From contig JAJDUF010000013.1 in the NCBI GenBank assembly GCA_022826725.1, positions 1 through 64,000 of the forward strand: a stretch of 64,000 nt of DNA, in the 5' to 3' direction. Every line of letters starts with the position of its first letter. Position 1 is the stretch's first letter. The position numbers and the translations under genes were made by a program. Below the pieces are notes generated by a model, which searched no databases, was not told where the DNA came from, and saw only the letters and a list, made by a program, of their open reading frames with translations. Source of the stretch: Chloroflexota bacterium. GTDB taxonomy: Bacteria; Chloroflexota; UBA11872; UBA12225; JAJDUF01. This document shows, piece by piece, positions 25,605 to 34,647 of the stretch.

Positions 25605-26834
25605 ATGACCGATAGAAACTGCACCATTGCCCCTCTGACGCTGACCATCGAGGCGCAGAGCGGGCGAGCACGCGCCGGGCGGCTGCTCACACCACACGGC
25701 GTCGTGCCGACACCCTGCTTCATGCCCGTCGGGACGCAGGCGACGGTCAAGTCGGTCAGCCCTGACGATCTGAGCAACGTCGGTGCAGCGATGATCCTGG
25801 CCAACACGTATCACCTGCTGCTGCGCCCCGGTCCGGAGATCGTCGCCGCGCACGGTGGCCTACACTGCTTCATGGGCTGGCAAGGGCCAATCCTGACCGA
25901 CTCGGGCGGCTTCCAGGTCTGGAGCCTGGCCCGTCTCCGGTGCATTGACGACGACGGCGTGACCTTTCGCTCTCACCTCGATGGCAGCGAGCACCGGCTC
26001 ACACCGGAGCGCGTCATGGCAATCCAAGCGCAGCTCGGCGCGGACGTGGTCATGGCCTTCGACGAGTGTGTCGGCTATCCGGCCACACACACCGAGGCGG
26101 CGGCGGCGGCGCAGCGCACCAGCCGCTGGTTGGAGCGCTGTCTCGACGCCCGGCCGGGGCCGGGGCAGGCACTGTTCGGCATCGTGCAGGGGAGTACCTT
26201 CACCGATCTCAGAACCGCCTCGGCCCAGGCCACTGTCGCCGCCGACTTGCCGGGGTATGCTATCGGCGGACTGAGCGTGGGTGAGTCGAAGGCGGAAATG
26301 TGGCGTATCGTCGAGCATACGGTGCCGCTCCTGCCGGCGGAGCGGCCGCGCTACCTGATGGGGATAGGCTCGCCGGAGGACTTGGTCGAGGCCGTCCGGC
26401 TCGGCATTGACCTATTCGACTGCGTGCTCCCCACGCGGGCCGCGCGCCACGCCGGTCTCTACACCGACGCTGGCCGTCTGAATATACGTAAGGCTCGGTT
26501 CCGTGCTGACCTGGGGCCGATTGATCCGAACTGCGACTGCGCGACGTGCCGCACGTTCACGGCAAGTTATGTGCATCATCTCTTCCGCGCCAAGGAGCTG
26601 CTCGCCTACCGGCTCGCTACCGTTCACAACCTGCGCTACCTCACTCGGCTCACGGAGCGTATGCGGGCTGCGATTGCCGCCGACGCCTACGAAGCGTTCC
26701 GCGACGACTTTCTGGCGAAGTTTCGCGCGCCGGATGCACGTGAGCGCAGCCGGCAGCAGCAACGCTGGCAGGCGGCACAGCGCCGCGCGGCGTCGTCTCC
26801 GGCCGCTCAGTCTGCACCGGCCGCCGAGTGCTAA
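25605..26834 (+). CDS. tgt: Queuine tRNA-ribosyltransferase (tRNA-guanine transglycosylase)
   Basis: The 409-residue protein has the Tgt core: TPCFMPVGTQATVKSVSPDDL (about 33-52), ILANTYHLLLRPG, GPILTDSGGFQVWSL with the proton-accepting Asp, and GYAIGGLSVGESK. It also has FDCVLPTRAARHAG with the nucleophile Asp, and a C-terminal zinc site CDCATC...H (about 307-330). Tgt swaps the wobble guanine of tRNA-Asn/Asp/His/Tyr for preQ1. The usual ALSLK-like context reads WSLARL here, which is a mild variation. No queA or other queuosine genes are in the window. The PucR gene follows 14 bases downstream. Confidence 0.95.
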   Translation: MTDRNCTIAPLTLTIEAQSGRARAGRLLTPHGVVPTPCFMPVGTQATVKSVSPDDLSNVGAAMILANTYHLLLRPGPEIVAAHGGLHCFMGWQGPILTDSGGFQVWSLARLRCIDDDGVTFRSHLDGSEHRLTPERVMAIQAQLGADVVMAFDECVGYPATHTEAAAAAQRTSRWLERCLDARPGPGQALFGIVQGSTFTDLRTASAQATVAADLPGYAIGGLSVGESKAEMWRIVEHTVPLLPAERPRYLMGIGSPEDLVEAVRLGIDLFDCVLPTRAARHAGLYTDAGRLNIRKARFRADLGPIDPNCDCATCRTFTASYVHHLFRAKELLAYRLATVHNLRYLTRLTERMRAAIAADAYEAFRDDFLAKFRAPDARERSRQQQRWQAAQRRAASSPAAQSAPAAEC

Positions 26835-26848
26835 GGTGAAATGCCAGG

Positions 26849-28714
26849 GTGGCAGAGGACGGCATGCGCATGAGTGCAGTTGACGACCCTCGTCTGCAAA
26901 ATCCGCCGGGCAGGACAGCGGTGCGGATGGGCGTGTCACCGGCCAGCGATCCGGCCGAGCAGGCGCACGGTGGGAGTGCGGTCGCGGTCGCCGAGGTGCT
27001 GCGCTTGGTCCTCCAGCCGCACGCCCGCGTCTTGGCCGGCCGGGCCGGCTTGCAGCGCCGCGTGGGCTGGGTGACGACGCTGCGCGGATTGCCGCCCATC
27101 TTCGAGTCGAGCGGCGGCGACGAGGTGGTCCTGGCGCCCGTAGCCACGCTCGATGCCCTGCGAGCGTTGAGCGCCGACTATGACCTGAGCAAGATCGTCG
27201 TCAGTCTGCAAGAAACCGGCGTCGCGGCCGTGGTCGTGGTCAGCCGCGATGAGTGGCACTGTCCCGACGCCGTAATCGCCGCCGCGGATGCCCACGACCT
27301 GCCCCTCTTCCACGTTGAGACGCCCCGCGCGGCGGCGGAGCTGGAGCGCACCATTGCGCGGCTCGTCGTTGACCGCCAGGCCGAGCTGAACCAGCGCGCG
27401 ACCGACCTGTACCGGCAGTTGGCCGCGGTGTCCGTCGAGGGACAGGGCGTCGAGCGCATCCTGGAAGAAGCGGCGCTGCTCACCGGGCGGCTGGTCTTCG
27501 TGGAAGACGCGGCGTACCATGTGCAAGCGGCAGCACCGGCCGACGCGGCGGTCCCGTCACCATATTCGTCCCTCGTGGATCGCCAGCGCCTGGAGGCCGA
27601 GCTGCGGGCCGGCGAGCTAACCAGTTCGGCGCCGCCGGTCGTGCGCCTTGAGGCGGGACGGAACGGCTTGGAGCGGTATACCGGCGCGATCCTCAATCGC
27701 GGCCGCCGCCGTGGTTTCGTCTCGCTGTGTGCGCTCCCCGGCGAGTTGACCGACTTGGACGAGCTAGTCGCCGGCCGGCTAGCGGCCGTGCTGGCGCTGG
27801 AGCTGGCCAAGCAGGACGCCGTGCGCCTCGCCGAGCGGCGCGACCGCGAGGCGCTATTCGAACAGCTACTGGCCGAAGCCGATGCGCCCTCGCCGGAGTT
27901 GGAACGGCAGCTCCAGCGCCTCGGTTTCCGCCCCGATACCTCGATTGCAGCGGTGTCGGTCACCATTGAGACGGAGACGGCCGGTGCAACCGATGACGCG
28001 GTGCTCGATGATCGCAGCGACCGGCTCATGGACACCGTGCGGCGCGCGTTACGGGACCGCAATCAACCGGCCATCATGCGGTCCGATAGCGGACAGGTCA
28101 TCGCCCTGCTGGCCCTACAAGCCGTGCCGGCCAGCCGCGGGTCCGCACCATCCGCCGGGGATTACGGGAGCGCCGCCCGGCGTCGTCAGGAAACGAGGCA
28201 GAACAGCGCCAGCGCGGCGGTGAAGGCTATTCTGCAGGATGTCCACGCGGCGGCCGTCGCCAGCGGCATTGGGCCGATCACGTCCGGCGCCGGTGAGATA
28301 CACCCGCGGCTGGCCGACGCGCCGGCAGCCATCGAGGAGGCCGCGCAAGCGGCGCAGCTCGCCCGCAGTCTCTATGGGCCGGGCCGCCAGGCGTGCTTGT
28401 CCGACTTGGGCCTCTACCGGCTGCTGTACCACCTGCGCGGCACACCGGAGTTGCGGGCATTCTATGACCAGACCCTCGGACCACTGGCAGCCTACGACAG
28501 GCGTACCGGCGGCGACCTGCTCGCCACGCTCGAAGCATACTTCGCCTCCCGTGCCAACCTCAGCGAAACGGCGCGGCAGCTCAACCTGCACCGCAACTCG
28601 CTGCTGTATCGGGTCCAGCGCATCGAAGAAACGGGCCAGGTTGACCTGCAAGACCCCGAAGCGCTGCTGGCCCTACAAGTGGCCTTGAAAGCGCGGCACC
28701 TCCTCGACATATAG
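26849..28714 (+). CDS. PucR family transcriptional regulator
   Basis: The 621-residue protein has an N-terminal PucR ligand-binding region (about 30-185: VAEVLRLVLQPHARVLAGRAG). A GGDEF-like CdaR-type middle domain follows (about 340-540), and then a C-terminal HTH_30 domain with LSETARQLNLHRNSLLYRVQRIEE (about 570-593). PucR/CdaR regulators control purine, amino acid or sugar-acid catabolism genes. GTG 26849 or ATG 26864 may be the start. It lies 14 bases after tgt, so it is probably read through, and is separated by 76 bases from the hypothetical gene below. Its target is unknown; neighbouring isomerase and folD genes are candidates. Confidence 0.82.
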   Translation: MAEDGMRMSAVDDPRLQNPPGRTAVRMGVSPASDPAEQAHGGSAVAVAEVLRLVLQPHARVLAGRAGLQRRVGWVTTLRGLPPIFESSGGDEVVLAPVATLDALRALSADYDLSKIVVSLQETGVAAVVVVSRDEWHCPDAVIAAADAHDLPLFHVETPRAAAELERTIARLVVDRQAELNQRATDLYRQLAAVSVEGQGVERILEEAALLTGRLVFVEDAAYHVQAAAPADAAVPSPYSSLVDRQRLEAELRAGELTSSAPPVVRLEAGRNGLERYTGAILNRGRRRGFVSLCALPGELTDLDELVAGRLAAVLALELAKQDAVRLAERRDREALFEQLLAEADAPSPELERQLQRLGFRPDTSIAAVSVTIETETAGATDDAVLDDRSDRLMDTVRRALRDRNQPAIMRSDSGQVIALLALQAVPASRGSAPSAGDYGSAARRRQETRQNSASAAVKAILQDVHAAAVASGIGPITSGAGEIHPRLADAPAAIEEAAQAAQLARSLYGPGRQACLSDLGLYRLLYHLRGTPELRAFYDQTLGPLAAYDRRTGGDLLATLEAYFASRANLSETARQLNLHRNSLLYRVQRIEETGQVDLQDPEALLALQVALKARHLLDI

Positions 28715-28790
28715 CGGTAGGGGCGGCAGCCATCCGTGCGTGGTGCGTGCGTTGCGAGGGCGCTGTGCCTGCACTATCATGGCCGGTGCA

Positions 28791-29288
28791 ATGTCAACTG
28801 CTGAACGTCCGTTGCTGGAGCAGGTCCGTGCGGCGCTGGCGGAAGCGCAATTCGATCCGACGCACTCTAGCGACATCTTCCTACGAGCGGCTGCCGAGGC
28901 GGCCCTGCAAGCGGCGCTGCCGACGGCGGTGATCGCGGTCGCCGGACGCGACGATGCCCGGCTGCCGACGGCGCGCTTCTTGGGTGCCACCTACCGGCCC
29001 GATCTCTTGGTGGAACTGGACACGGACCGCGTCGCCGTTGGGCTGACGTTGTTGCGGACCGATGCCGGGCCGCTGGCGGGGGCGCTGGCGCGCGCAGTGG
29101 TACTCTCGCAGCAGCTTCCGGTGGCGACGGTTATAGTTGATCGTCGGATCGAGCGGGCCAATCCGTTCGCCGCACCGGCCACGCAGCGGCTCCATCCGCA
29201 CGACCAGGCTACGATGGACTACTTGGGCAGCCGGCATCGCGTGGTGTTCGTTGTCCGGCGACAGGCACCGTTCAGCTTCGGAAAATGA
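28791..29288 (+). CDS. Hypothetical protein, 165 residues
   Basis: I do not recognise this family. The protein is soluble and Ala/Leu/Arg-rich, with a predicted helical N-terminus (TAERPLLEQVRAALAEAQF) and strand-like stretches such as PDLLVELDTDRVAVGLTLL and TVIVDRRIERANPFAAP. A restriction-endonuclease-like or periplasmic-binding fold is possible but not shown. ATG 28791 is preferred because the frame upstream to 28740 lacks support. Codon use is like its neighbours. Its stop at 29288 lies just before the ribosome-binding site of the next gene, so they may share a transcript. Confidence 0.6.
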   Translation: MSTAERPLLEQVRAALAEAQFDPTHSSDIFLRAAAEAALQAALPTAVIAVAGRDDARLPTARFLGATYRPDLLVELDTDRVAVGLTLLRTDAGPLAGALARAVVLSQQLPVATVIVDRRIERANPFAAPATQRLHPHDQATMDYLGSRHRVVFVVRRQAPFSFGK

Positions 29289-29311
29289 CAATAAGGAGGA
29301 AGACACGTCCC

Positions 29312-30178
29312 ATGTTCAAGCGAGCCGTCATTACCGACGAAATCTCCCAGGACTTCGATCTCGCCGTCGGCATGGCCAAGCAATTTGGCCTCGACCAGCT
29401 CGAAATCCGTACCGTGTGGGAGACGCGCATTGACGCGATGTCTGCGGAGCAGCTGCACCGGATCAAGGAGACGGCCGAGCGGCACGGCCTGTCCGTGGCC
29501 GGCCTTGCCGCCCCATTCCTGAAGTGCGAGCTAGGCAACGACGACGAATACGCCGAGCATCTACACATCCTGCGCCAGTGCATCTCCGCCGGGCGGGCGC
29601 TCGGTACGTCACTGATCCGCGGGTTCACGTTCTGGAAGCGGAACGGGCTGGACGACCACTATCAGCAGATTCTCGATTCCTATGCCGAGCCGGCCCGCAT
29701 CGCCCGTGAGGAAGGGGTCACTATCGGCATCGAGAACGAGGGGTCATGCTACGTCGGAACCGGCGCCGAGCTGGCGCGGTTTCTCGGCGATCTGAACGAA
29801 CCGTCCGTGCGGGCCGTGTGGGACCCGGCGAATGCGTGCTGGGAAGGTGGCGAGACCACGTATGCGGACGGTTATCCGCTGGTGAAGCCCTATATCGCGC
29901 ACGTCCACGTCAAAGACAAGCGGCAGGTACACCCCGACGAGAGTCCGCAGGCCGTCGTCATCGGCGACGGCGAGGTGGACATCCCCGGCCAGCTCCAGAC
30001 GCTCAAGGACGACGGCTACGAGGGCTGCGTCTCGCTCGAAACGCACTACCGGGTGACGCACCGGCTGGCCGAGGACATCGCCCGGATGCCGGGCGGCAGC
30101 GCCTTCTCGGAGGGCGGCGAAGAGGGCACGCGCCGGTGCCTGGTGGCCTGGAACCGCATGATGGCGGCGCTGGCATGA
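29312..30178 (+). CDS. Sugar phosphate isomerase/epimerase-like TIM-barrel protein
   Basis: The ~288-residue protein matches the xylose-isomerase-like TIM barrel (AP_endonuc_2). Metal-binding acidic and His residues occur in order: ITDEISQDF, IGIENEGSCY (about 137-146), VWDPANACWEGG (about 172-183), HVHVKDKRQ (about 202-210) and GCVSLETHYR near the end. Relatives act on hydroxypyruvate, inosose or ketohexoses. ATG 29312 begins the fold; a GGAGG site lies unusually far upstream (12-13 bases). folD follows 34 bases downstream. Confidence 0.82.
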   Translation: MFKRAVITDEISQDFDLAVGMAKQFGLDQLEIRTVWETRIDAMSAEQLHRIKETAERHGLSVAGLAAPFLKCELGNDDEYAEHLHILRQCISAGRALGTSLIRGFTFWKRNGLDDHYQQILDSYAEPARIAREEGVTIGIENEGSCYVGTGAELARFLGDLNEPSVRAVWDPANACWEGGETTYADGYPLVKPYIAHVHVKDKRQVHPDESPQAVVIGDGEVDIPGQLQTLKDDGYEGCVSLETHYRVTHRLAEDIARMPGGSAFSEGGEEGTRRCLVAWNRMMAALA

Positions 30179-30212
30179 GCTGGCAAGACCGGCAGGATAA
30201 GGAGGACCACTG

Positions 30213-31097
30213 ATGAGCGCGCAGCTCCTCGCTGGCCAGCCGGTTGCGCGGGTGATCCGGCGCCAGACGGTCGCGGCCGCCGAGCGGTTTCAAGCCCAGC
30301 TACGCCGCCCGCCGGCCCTGGTCTCGCTCCGCATCGGCGACGACCCGGCCTCCGTGTCTTACGGTCGCACGCTGGAGCGCGCCTGCGAACGCATTAACCT
30401 CGGCTTTCACGAAATGGTGCTGCCGACCGAGCGTCCCCGTTTGACCGAGACGCTCAAGGCACTGAACATTGACCCCGGCGTTGATGCCATCGTCGTGCAG
30501 CAGCCGTTACCGGCGCCCTTCTCCCTGGAGATGGTCGCGGAGCTACTCGATCCGCAGAAGGACGTGGACGGCTTGACGCCGGTGAACGCCGGGCGCGTGA
30601 CCTTGGGCCAAGGCGGGTATGTCCCCTCCACACCCGCCGGCGGCATGGCGATCCTCCAGCACTACGGCATCCCGATCAAAGGCGCGGAAGCCGTCGTGTT
30701 GGGACGCAGCCCCATCGTCGGCCGGCCGCTGGCCCAGTTGCTGCTCCAAGCGCACGCCACCGTGACAATCTGCCACACTCGCACGCGCGACTTGGCCGCC
30801 GTCACGCGCCGCGCCGACATTCTCTGTGTGGCTGCGGGTAGAGCGGGCCTGGTAACCCCGGAGATGGTGAAACCGGGCGCAGTGGTCGTGGATTTTGGCA
30901 CCAACGTCGTGGCTGAAGGGCTGGTCGGCGACGTAGACCCGGCCGTCGGCGAGGTGGCGGCGTGGCTCACGCCCGTCCCCGGCGGCACGGGGCCGGTCAC
31001 GACGGCGATCCTGCTCCGCGCAACGGTGCAGGCGGCCTGCGACCGCCTCGGCGTGTCGCTGACCGCGCTCCCATCCAACGGCTCGGTCACACCGTAG
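30213..31097 (+). CDS. folD: FolD-like methylene-THF dehydrogenase/cyclohydrolase, catalytic Lys replaced
   Basis: The 294-residue protein aligns with FolD: IGDDPASVSYGRTLERACE, VVQQPLPAPFS, QKDVDGLTPVNAGRV, VVLGRSPIVGRPLAQLL and TPVPGGTGPVTTAIL. FolD makes 10-formyl-THF from methylene-THF. The Tyr (Y50) and the Gln and Asp of the active site are kept. The cyclohydrolase Lys expected four residues after Y50 (Lys54 in the E. coli protein) reads Leu. Cyclohydrolase activity may be lost or rely on another residue. ATG 30213 has AGGAGG seven bases upstream. The rest looks intact, so this is not a pseudogene. Confidence 0.85.
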   Translation: MSAQLLAGQPVARVIRRQTVAAAERFQAQLRRPPALVSLRIGDDPASVSYGRTLERACERINLGFHEMVLPTERPRLTETLKALNIDPGVDAIVVQQPLPAPFSLEMVAELLDPQKDVDGLTPVNAGRVTLGQGGYVPSTPAGGMAILQHYGIPIKGAEAVVLGRSPIVGRPLAQLLLQAHATVTICHTRTRDLAAVTRRADILCVAAGRAGLVTPEMVKPGAVVVDFGTNVVAEGLVGDVDPAVGEVAAWLTPVPGGTGPVTTAILLRATVQAACDRLGVSLTALPSNGSVTP

Positions 31098-31184
31098 TGT
31101 CGTTGTCTTATGGCCTCGTTCGGACCAACCCTACTAAATGGCGGAAGCAGCCCAGGGTAATGTGCAGTACCGCCAGCAACACCC

Positions 31185-32399
31185 ATGGCTTCCAATCTGC
31201 TGATCGCGCAGTCCGGTGGGCCGACGGCGGTTATCAACGCCAGCCTAGCCGGCCTCGTCAGCTCTGCCCAGGACACGGGTGCCTTCTCGCGCGTCCTCGG
31301 GCTGCGCCACGGCATTCTCGGCGCCTTGCCCGGCGGTGACGGCTGTCTCGACCTGACGACGCTCGACGCGGCCCGGCTGACCGCCCTAGCCGCCACACCG
31401 AGCGCCGCGCTCGGCTCCTGTCGTCGCAAGCTCGATGCCGACGACTGCGCGGCCGTCATCGAGTGGTTCCGGCGCTACGACATCCACGCCTTTGCCTACG
31501 TCGGCGGCAACGACTCGATGCAGACGTGCCTTCAGCTCGGCCAAGCGGCGCGGGACATCGGCTACGAGCTGTCCGTCATCGGCGTGCCGAAAACCATTGA
31601 CAACGATCTCCCAGAGACGGACCACTGTCCGGGGTACGGCAGCGCGGCCCGTTTCTGGGCGATCACGACCCAGGAGGCGGCCCTGGACCTCGCCGCCATG
31701 CGCGGTTACGACACGGTCGTCGTGTTGGAATGCATGGGGCGCAACGCCGGCTGGCTGACGGCGGCCGCTGCGTTGGGCCGGCCGGCGACCGGTACGGCGC
31801 CACACCTCCTGCTGGTGCCGGAAGTGCCGCTCGTGCTGGACCAGGTGCTCGCCAGCGTGGAGACTGCCATCAGCCGGCACGGTAGCGCCGTCGTTGTCAC
31901 GGCCGAAACCGTCCGCACCGGCGCCGGCGACTACCTGAGCACGGTCGGCGCGGATACGGAGCAAGACGACCCCGGCCGGCAAGCGGATGCGTTTGGGCAC
32001 CCAGTAGTCACGGGCACGGCCGAATCCCTCGCCAACCGTATCGGTGCGGCTCTCGGAGTGAAGGCTCGCACGGTGAAGCCGGGCACGCTGCAGCGCGCCG
32101 CCAGCAGCCTCGTCTCGACCGTGGACCGCGATGAAGCCTGGGAGGTCGGTGCCACCGCGGCGCGCCTCCTGGCCCGCGGACAGACCGACATGATGGTTAC
32201 GCTGCAAGCGGAGCGCGACCCCGCGTATCGCTCCTGGTGCGAGACCGTGCCGCTCGCGCGAGTCGCCGGCCTGGAGAAGCAACTGCCGGCCTCCTTCTTG
32301 GAGGTGCGGCCGGGCGGTGTGTGCAACGTGACGGCCGCATTCGCGGATTACGCGCGGCCGCTGCTCGGTGGACCGCTGCCCGCTTTCGTGCGCCTGTAA
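31185..32399 (+). CDS. PPi-type 6-phosphofructokinase
   Basis: The 404-residue protein has the PFK fold: IAQSGGPTAVINAS (about 7-20), YVGGNDSMQT (about 105-114), PKTIDNDLPETDHCPGYGSA (about 135-154) and VVVLECMGRNAGWLT. GGND in place of the ATP-enzyme GGDG, and Lys in PKTIDND, are the residues that mark pyrophosphate-dependent enzymes. It should interconvert fructose-6-P and fructose-1,6-bisP reversibly. An 18-bp inverted repeat starts at its stop codon. It lies alone between folD and the beta-propeller gene. Confidence 0.87.
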   Translation: MASNLLIAQSGGPTAVINASLAGLVSSAQDTGAFSRVLGLRHGILGALPGGDGCLDLTTLDAARLTALAATPSAALGSCRRKLDADDCAAVIEWFRRYDIHAFAYVGGNDSMQTCLQLGQAARDIGYELSVIGVPKTIDNDLPETDHCPGYGSAARFWAITTQEAALDLAAMRGYDTVVVLECMGRNAGWLTAAAALGRPATGTAPHLLLVPEVPLVLDQVLASVETAISRHGSAVVVTAETVRTGAGDYLSTVGADTEQDDPGRQADAFGHPVVTGTAESLANRIGAALGVKARTVKPGTLQRAASSLVSTVDRDEAWEVGATAARLLARGQTDMMVTLQAERDPAYRSWCETVPLARVAGLEKQLPASFLEVRPGGVCNVTAAFADYARPLLGGPLPAFVRL

Positions 32400-32454
32400 C
32401 CCGCCAGATCTGCACCGCCATAGCCGTCATCGGATTGTGCAGACCTGGCGGGTT
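32398..32454. repeat. 18-bp inverted repeat at the PPi-PFK stop codon
   Basis: AACCCGCCAGATCTGCAC (32398-32415) is repeated inverted at 32437-32454 with a single mismatch, across a 21-base loop. The left arm begins inside the TAA stop. No T-tract follows. It is a plausible Rho-independent-like hairpin or a transcript-stabilising structure, similar in build to the 21306-21360 repeat. Confidence 0.75.
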
Positions 32455-32525
32455 ACCGTAATTAGCGGTCCGGCATACTGCCCCGGCGGCGCTTGCACAT
32501 TACGCGCACAAGACAGGAGGCCCTC

Positions 32526-34118
32526 ATGGTCCAGCAACCGGTCGCCATTGGCACGCGCACGCAGCTTCTTGTGGATGACTACCTGGTCACAGCGAGCAGC
32601 GGGGTCGTGGAGCGGCTGCACCCGATGGAGCAACTCCCAACGCCCGTGCTCCGGGCGGAAGCGGCCTGGGAACGACCCGAGATCGGGGGCCTGTGGGGAC
32701 CGGTGACGGTTCACCGCGATCCACACGACGGGCTGTTCCGCATGTGGTACGCGAGCTACGGCGCGTTCCCCGCCTACGGCCGAGACGTGGGGGAGATGTT
32801 CTCCTGCTATGCCACCTCCCGTGACGGGCTGCACTGGGAACGCCCCAACCTGGGACTGTTTCAGTATGCAGGCTCGACGGCGAACAACATCCTGCCGCGG
32901 ACGGGCGCCAGTCCCGGACACGGAATGCTGGACTGCGCCGAAATGACCGGGCTTGAGCCGCCGGAGATGCGGTACAAGTCGGACTTCTGGGTGGGCAGGG
33001 ACGACGACGGCTGGGGCGGCCACGGCGTCTCCTTCTCGGCCGACGGGCTGCACTGGTACCCCTACGAGCACAACCCGGTCATCCGGGGACGCCAGCGCGG
33101 CGATACGTCGAGCGCAGCCAAGCTCTACGACGGCACCGCGCCGCAAGGGCCGGCCGGCTTTCCGACCGCCAAGTACGCACTCTTCCCCAAAGTCCACGTG
33201 CCCCTCGGCCCGTGGCAGCGGCGCTGCTTTGCAGTCTGTACGTCGGTAGACGACGCCGACGCGCCCCTTTTCACGACCTGGACGGAGCCGATGCTCGCCT
33301 TGGCCCCCGACCAACTCGATGACGACATGGCCGCGGAGCGGCTCGCCGCCGCCAAGTCCATCCTGCTCTACGACCACCCCGACGACCATCGCTGCGAGTT
33401 CTATGGCGTGATGGTCTTCCGCACCGGCGACGTATTCCTCGCGCTGATTTGGGTATACGACGCCTCGTTCGACGTCGGGCGGCTGGGCGGCGGGAACGAG
33501 TACGCCATCGTGGACGTGCAGCTGGCCGCGAGCCGGAACCTCATCCACTGGCAGCGGCTCGGCAACCGCCGGCCGGTGATTGCGCGGGGTGCGCCGGGCA
33601 CGTTCGACAGCCACATGATCTTCTACCACTCCATGCCGGTGACGGTCGGCGACGAGTGGTGGGTGTACTACGTGGGCTTCAACGAGGGCCACGCCGCGCG
33701 CCTGTGCTACACCGAGGCGCTGCGCGAGCAGTATTGGGCTGACGTGCGGGCCGGCAAGCGGCACTTCCCGGCCATCGGCCTGGCGAAAGTGCGCCGCGAC
33801 GGCTTCATCTCGCGCGATGCCGGGCCGGCCGGTGGCGCGATCACCACGCGGACACTCCGGCCGGGCGGCAGCGAAATCGAGCTCAACGCGACCATTGCTG
33901 CCGGTGGTTCATTGACCGTCGAGGTGCAGGATGAGCAGGGGCAGACGCTCCCCGGATTCGCGGCAGCCGACTGCACGCCGGTGACGGGTGATTCACTCCG
34001 GCACCCGGTCCGGTGGGGCGACCGGCGCGGTGACGACCACTGGCCGGAGCGGCCGCTAAGGCTGCACTTCCACCTGCGCGATGCAAGCCTCTACGGTTTC
34101 CGGTTCACGGAGGAATAG
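32526..34118 (+). CDS. Beta-propeller (glycosidase-like) protein, unknown substrate
   Basis: The ~530-residue protein resembles five-bladed beta-propeller proteins of the GH32/43/68-type clan. It shows repeating blades with Asp-Gly-Leu-His-Trp (TSRDGLHWERPN, SADGLHWYPYEHNP), HRDPHDGLFRMWYASYG and SHMIFYHSMPV (about 352-366). The last ~90 residues look like a beta-sandwich. ATG 32526 has AGGAGG five bases upstream. No signal peptide is seen. Whether it is a hydrolase is not established. Confidence 0.65.
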   Translation: MVQQPVAIGTRTQLLVDDYLVTASSGVVERLHPMEQLPTPVLRAEAAWERPEIGGLWGPVTVHRDPHDGLFRMWYASYGAFPAYGRDVGEMFSCYATSRDGLHWERPNLGLFQYAGSTANNILPRTGASPGHGMLDCAEMTGLEPPEMRYKSDFWVGRDDDGWGGHGVSFSADGLHWYPYEHNPVIRGRQRGDTSSAAKLYDGTAPQGPAGFPTAKYALFPKVHVPLGPWQRRCFAVCTSVDDADAPLFTTWTEPMLALAPDQLDDDMAAERLAAAKSILLYDHPDDHRCEFYGVMVFRTGDVFLALIWVYDASFDVGRLGGGNEYAIVDVQLAASRNLIHWQRLGNRRPVIARGAPGTFDSHMIFYHSMPVTVGDEWWVYYVGFNEGHAARLCYTEALREQYWADVRAGKRHFPAIGLAKVRRDGFISRDAGPAGGAITTRTLRPGGSEIELNATIAAGGSLTVEVQDEQGQTLPGFAAADCTPVTGDSLRHPVRWGDRRGDDHWPERPLRLHFHLRDASLYGFRFTEE

Positions 34119-34132
34119 AGCGGCTGCCTGCC

Positions 34133-34561
34133 CTAGGAGCGCACCGGCACGTCGCGGCCGTCGTCGAGGTCCAGGCGGTCGAACATGGTCGTGATGTCCG
34201 TGCGGTGACCATACCCGGCTTCCTCCAGCAGCATTTGGTGCCGCTGCCGGCTGGCCTCGTCCTGCGGATAGCTCCTGGCCTGCCCGTTGAACGCCTCGAT
34301 CTCGGCGGCGCTCCGCGGCGCACGCTCCATGAGCGCAGCGAGCACTCCAGCATCGTCCGCATTCGCGGCAACAACCGCCTCGAACTCGTCGGCCGTCACG
34401 TCCAGGAACGCAAACAGCCGCTCACTGTAGCCGACCTTCGCCTTGTACTCGCCGAGGGTGCCGGCGAGGTGCGCCCGCATCTTGTCAATCGTCCGCGGCA
34501 GGAACGTGATCCCCCCTAGTTCGTCGCGGGGGCTACGGGGCGGCCCTTGCGTCAAATCCAT
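34133..34561 (-). CDS. DUF5069 family protein
   Basis: The ~142-residue protein matches the DUF5069 pattern: PPRSPRDELGGITFLPRTIDKMRAHLAGTLGEY (about 7-39), SERLFAFLDVTADEF, and a C-terminal helix. The function of the family is unknown. ATG 34561 has AAGGAGAGG upstream, so the open frame to 34696 (which runs into repeat e) is rejected. It is convergent with the beta-propeller gene (14 bases) and divergent from the NHL gene. Confidence 0.75.
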   Translation of the reverse strand: MDLTQGPPRSPRDELGGITFLPRTIDKMRAHLAGTLGEYKAKVGYSERLFAFLDVTADEFEAVVAANADDAGVLAALMERAPRSAAEIEAFNGQARSYPQDEASRQRHQMLLEEAGYGHRTDITTMFDRLDLDDGRDVPVRS

Positions 34562-34647
34562 TGGCCTCTCCTTCCGAGCACGATATTGTAGCGTGTGGGC
34601 AGCACGCTTGACGCCCTCCTGACCGGGGTAAGTACGAGCCAAGTCGT

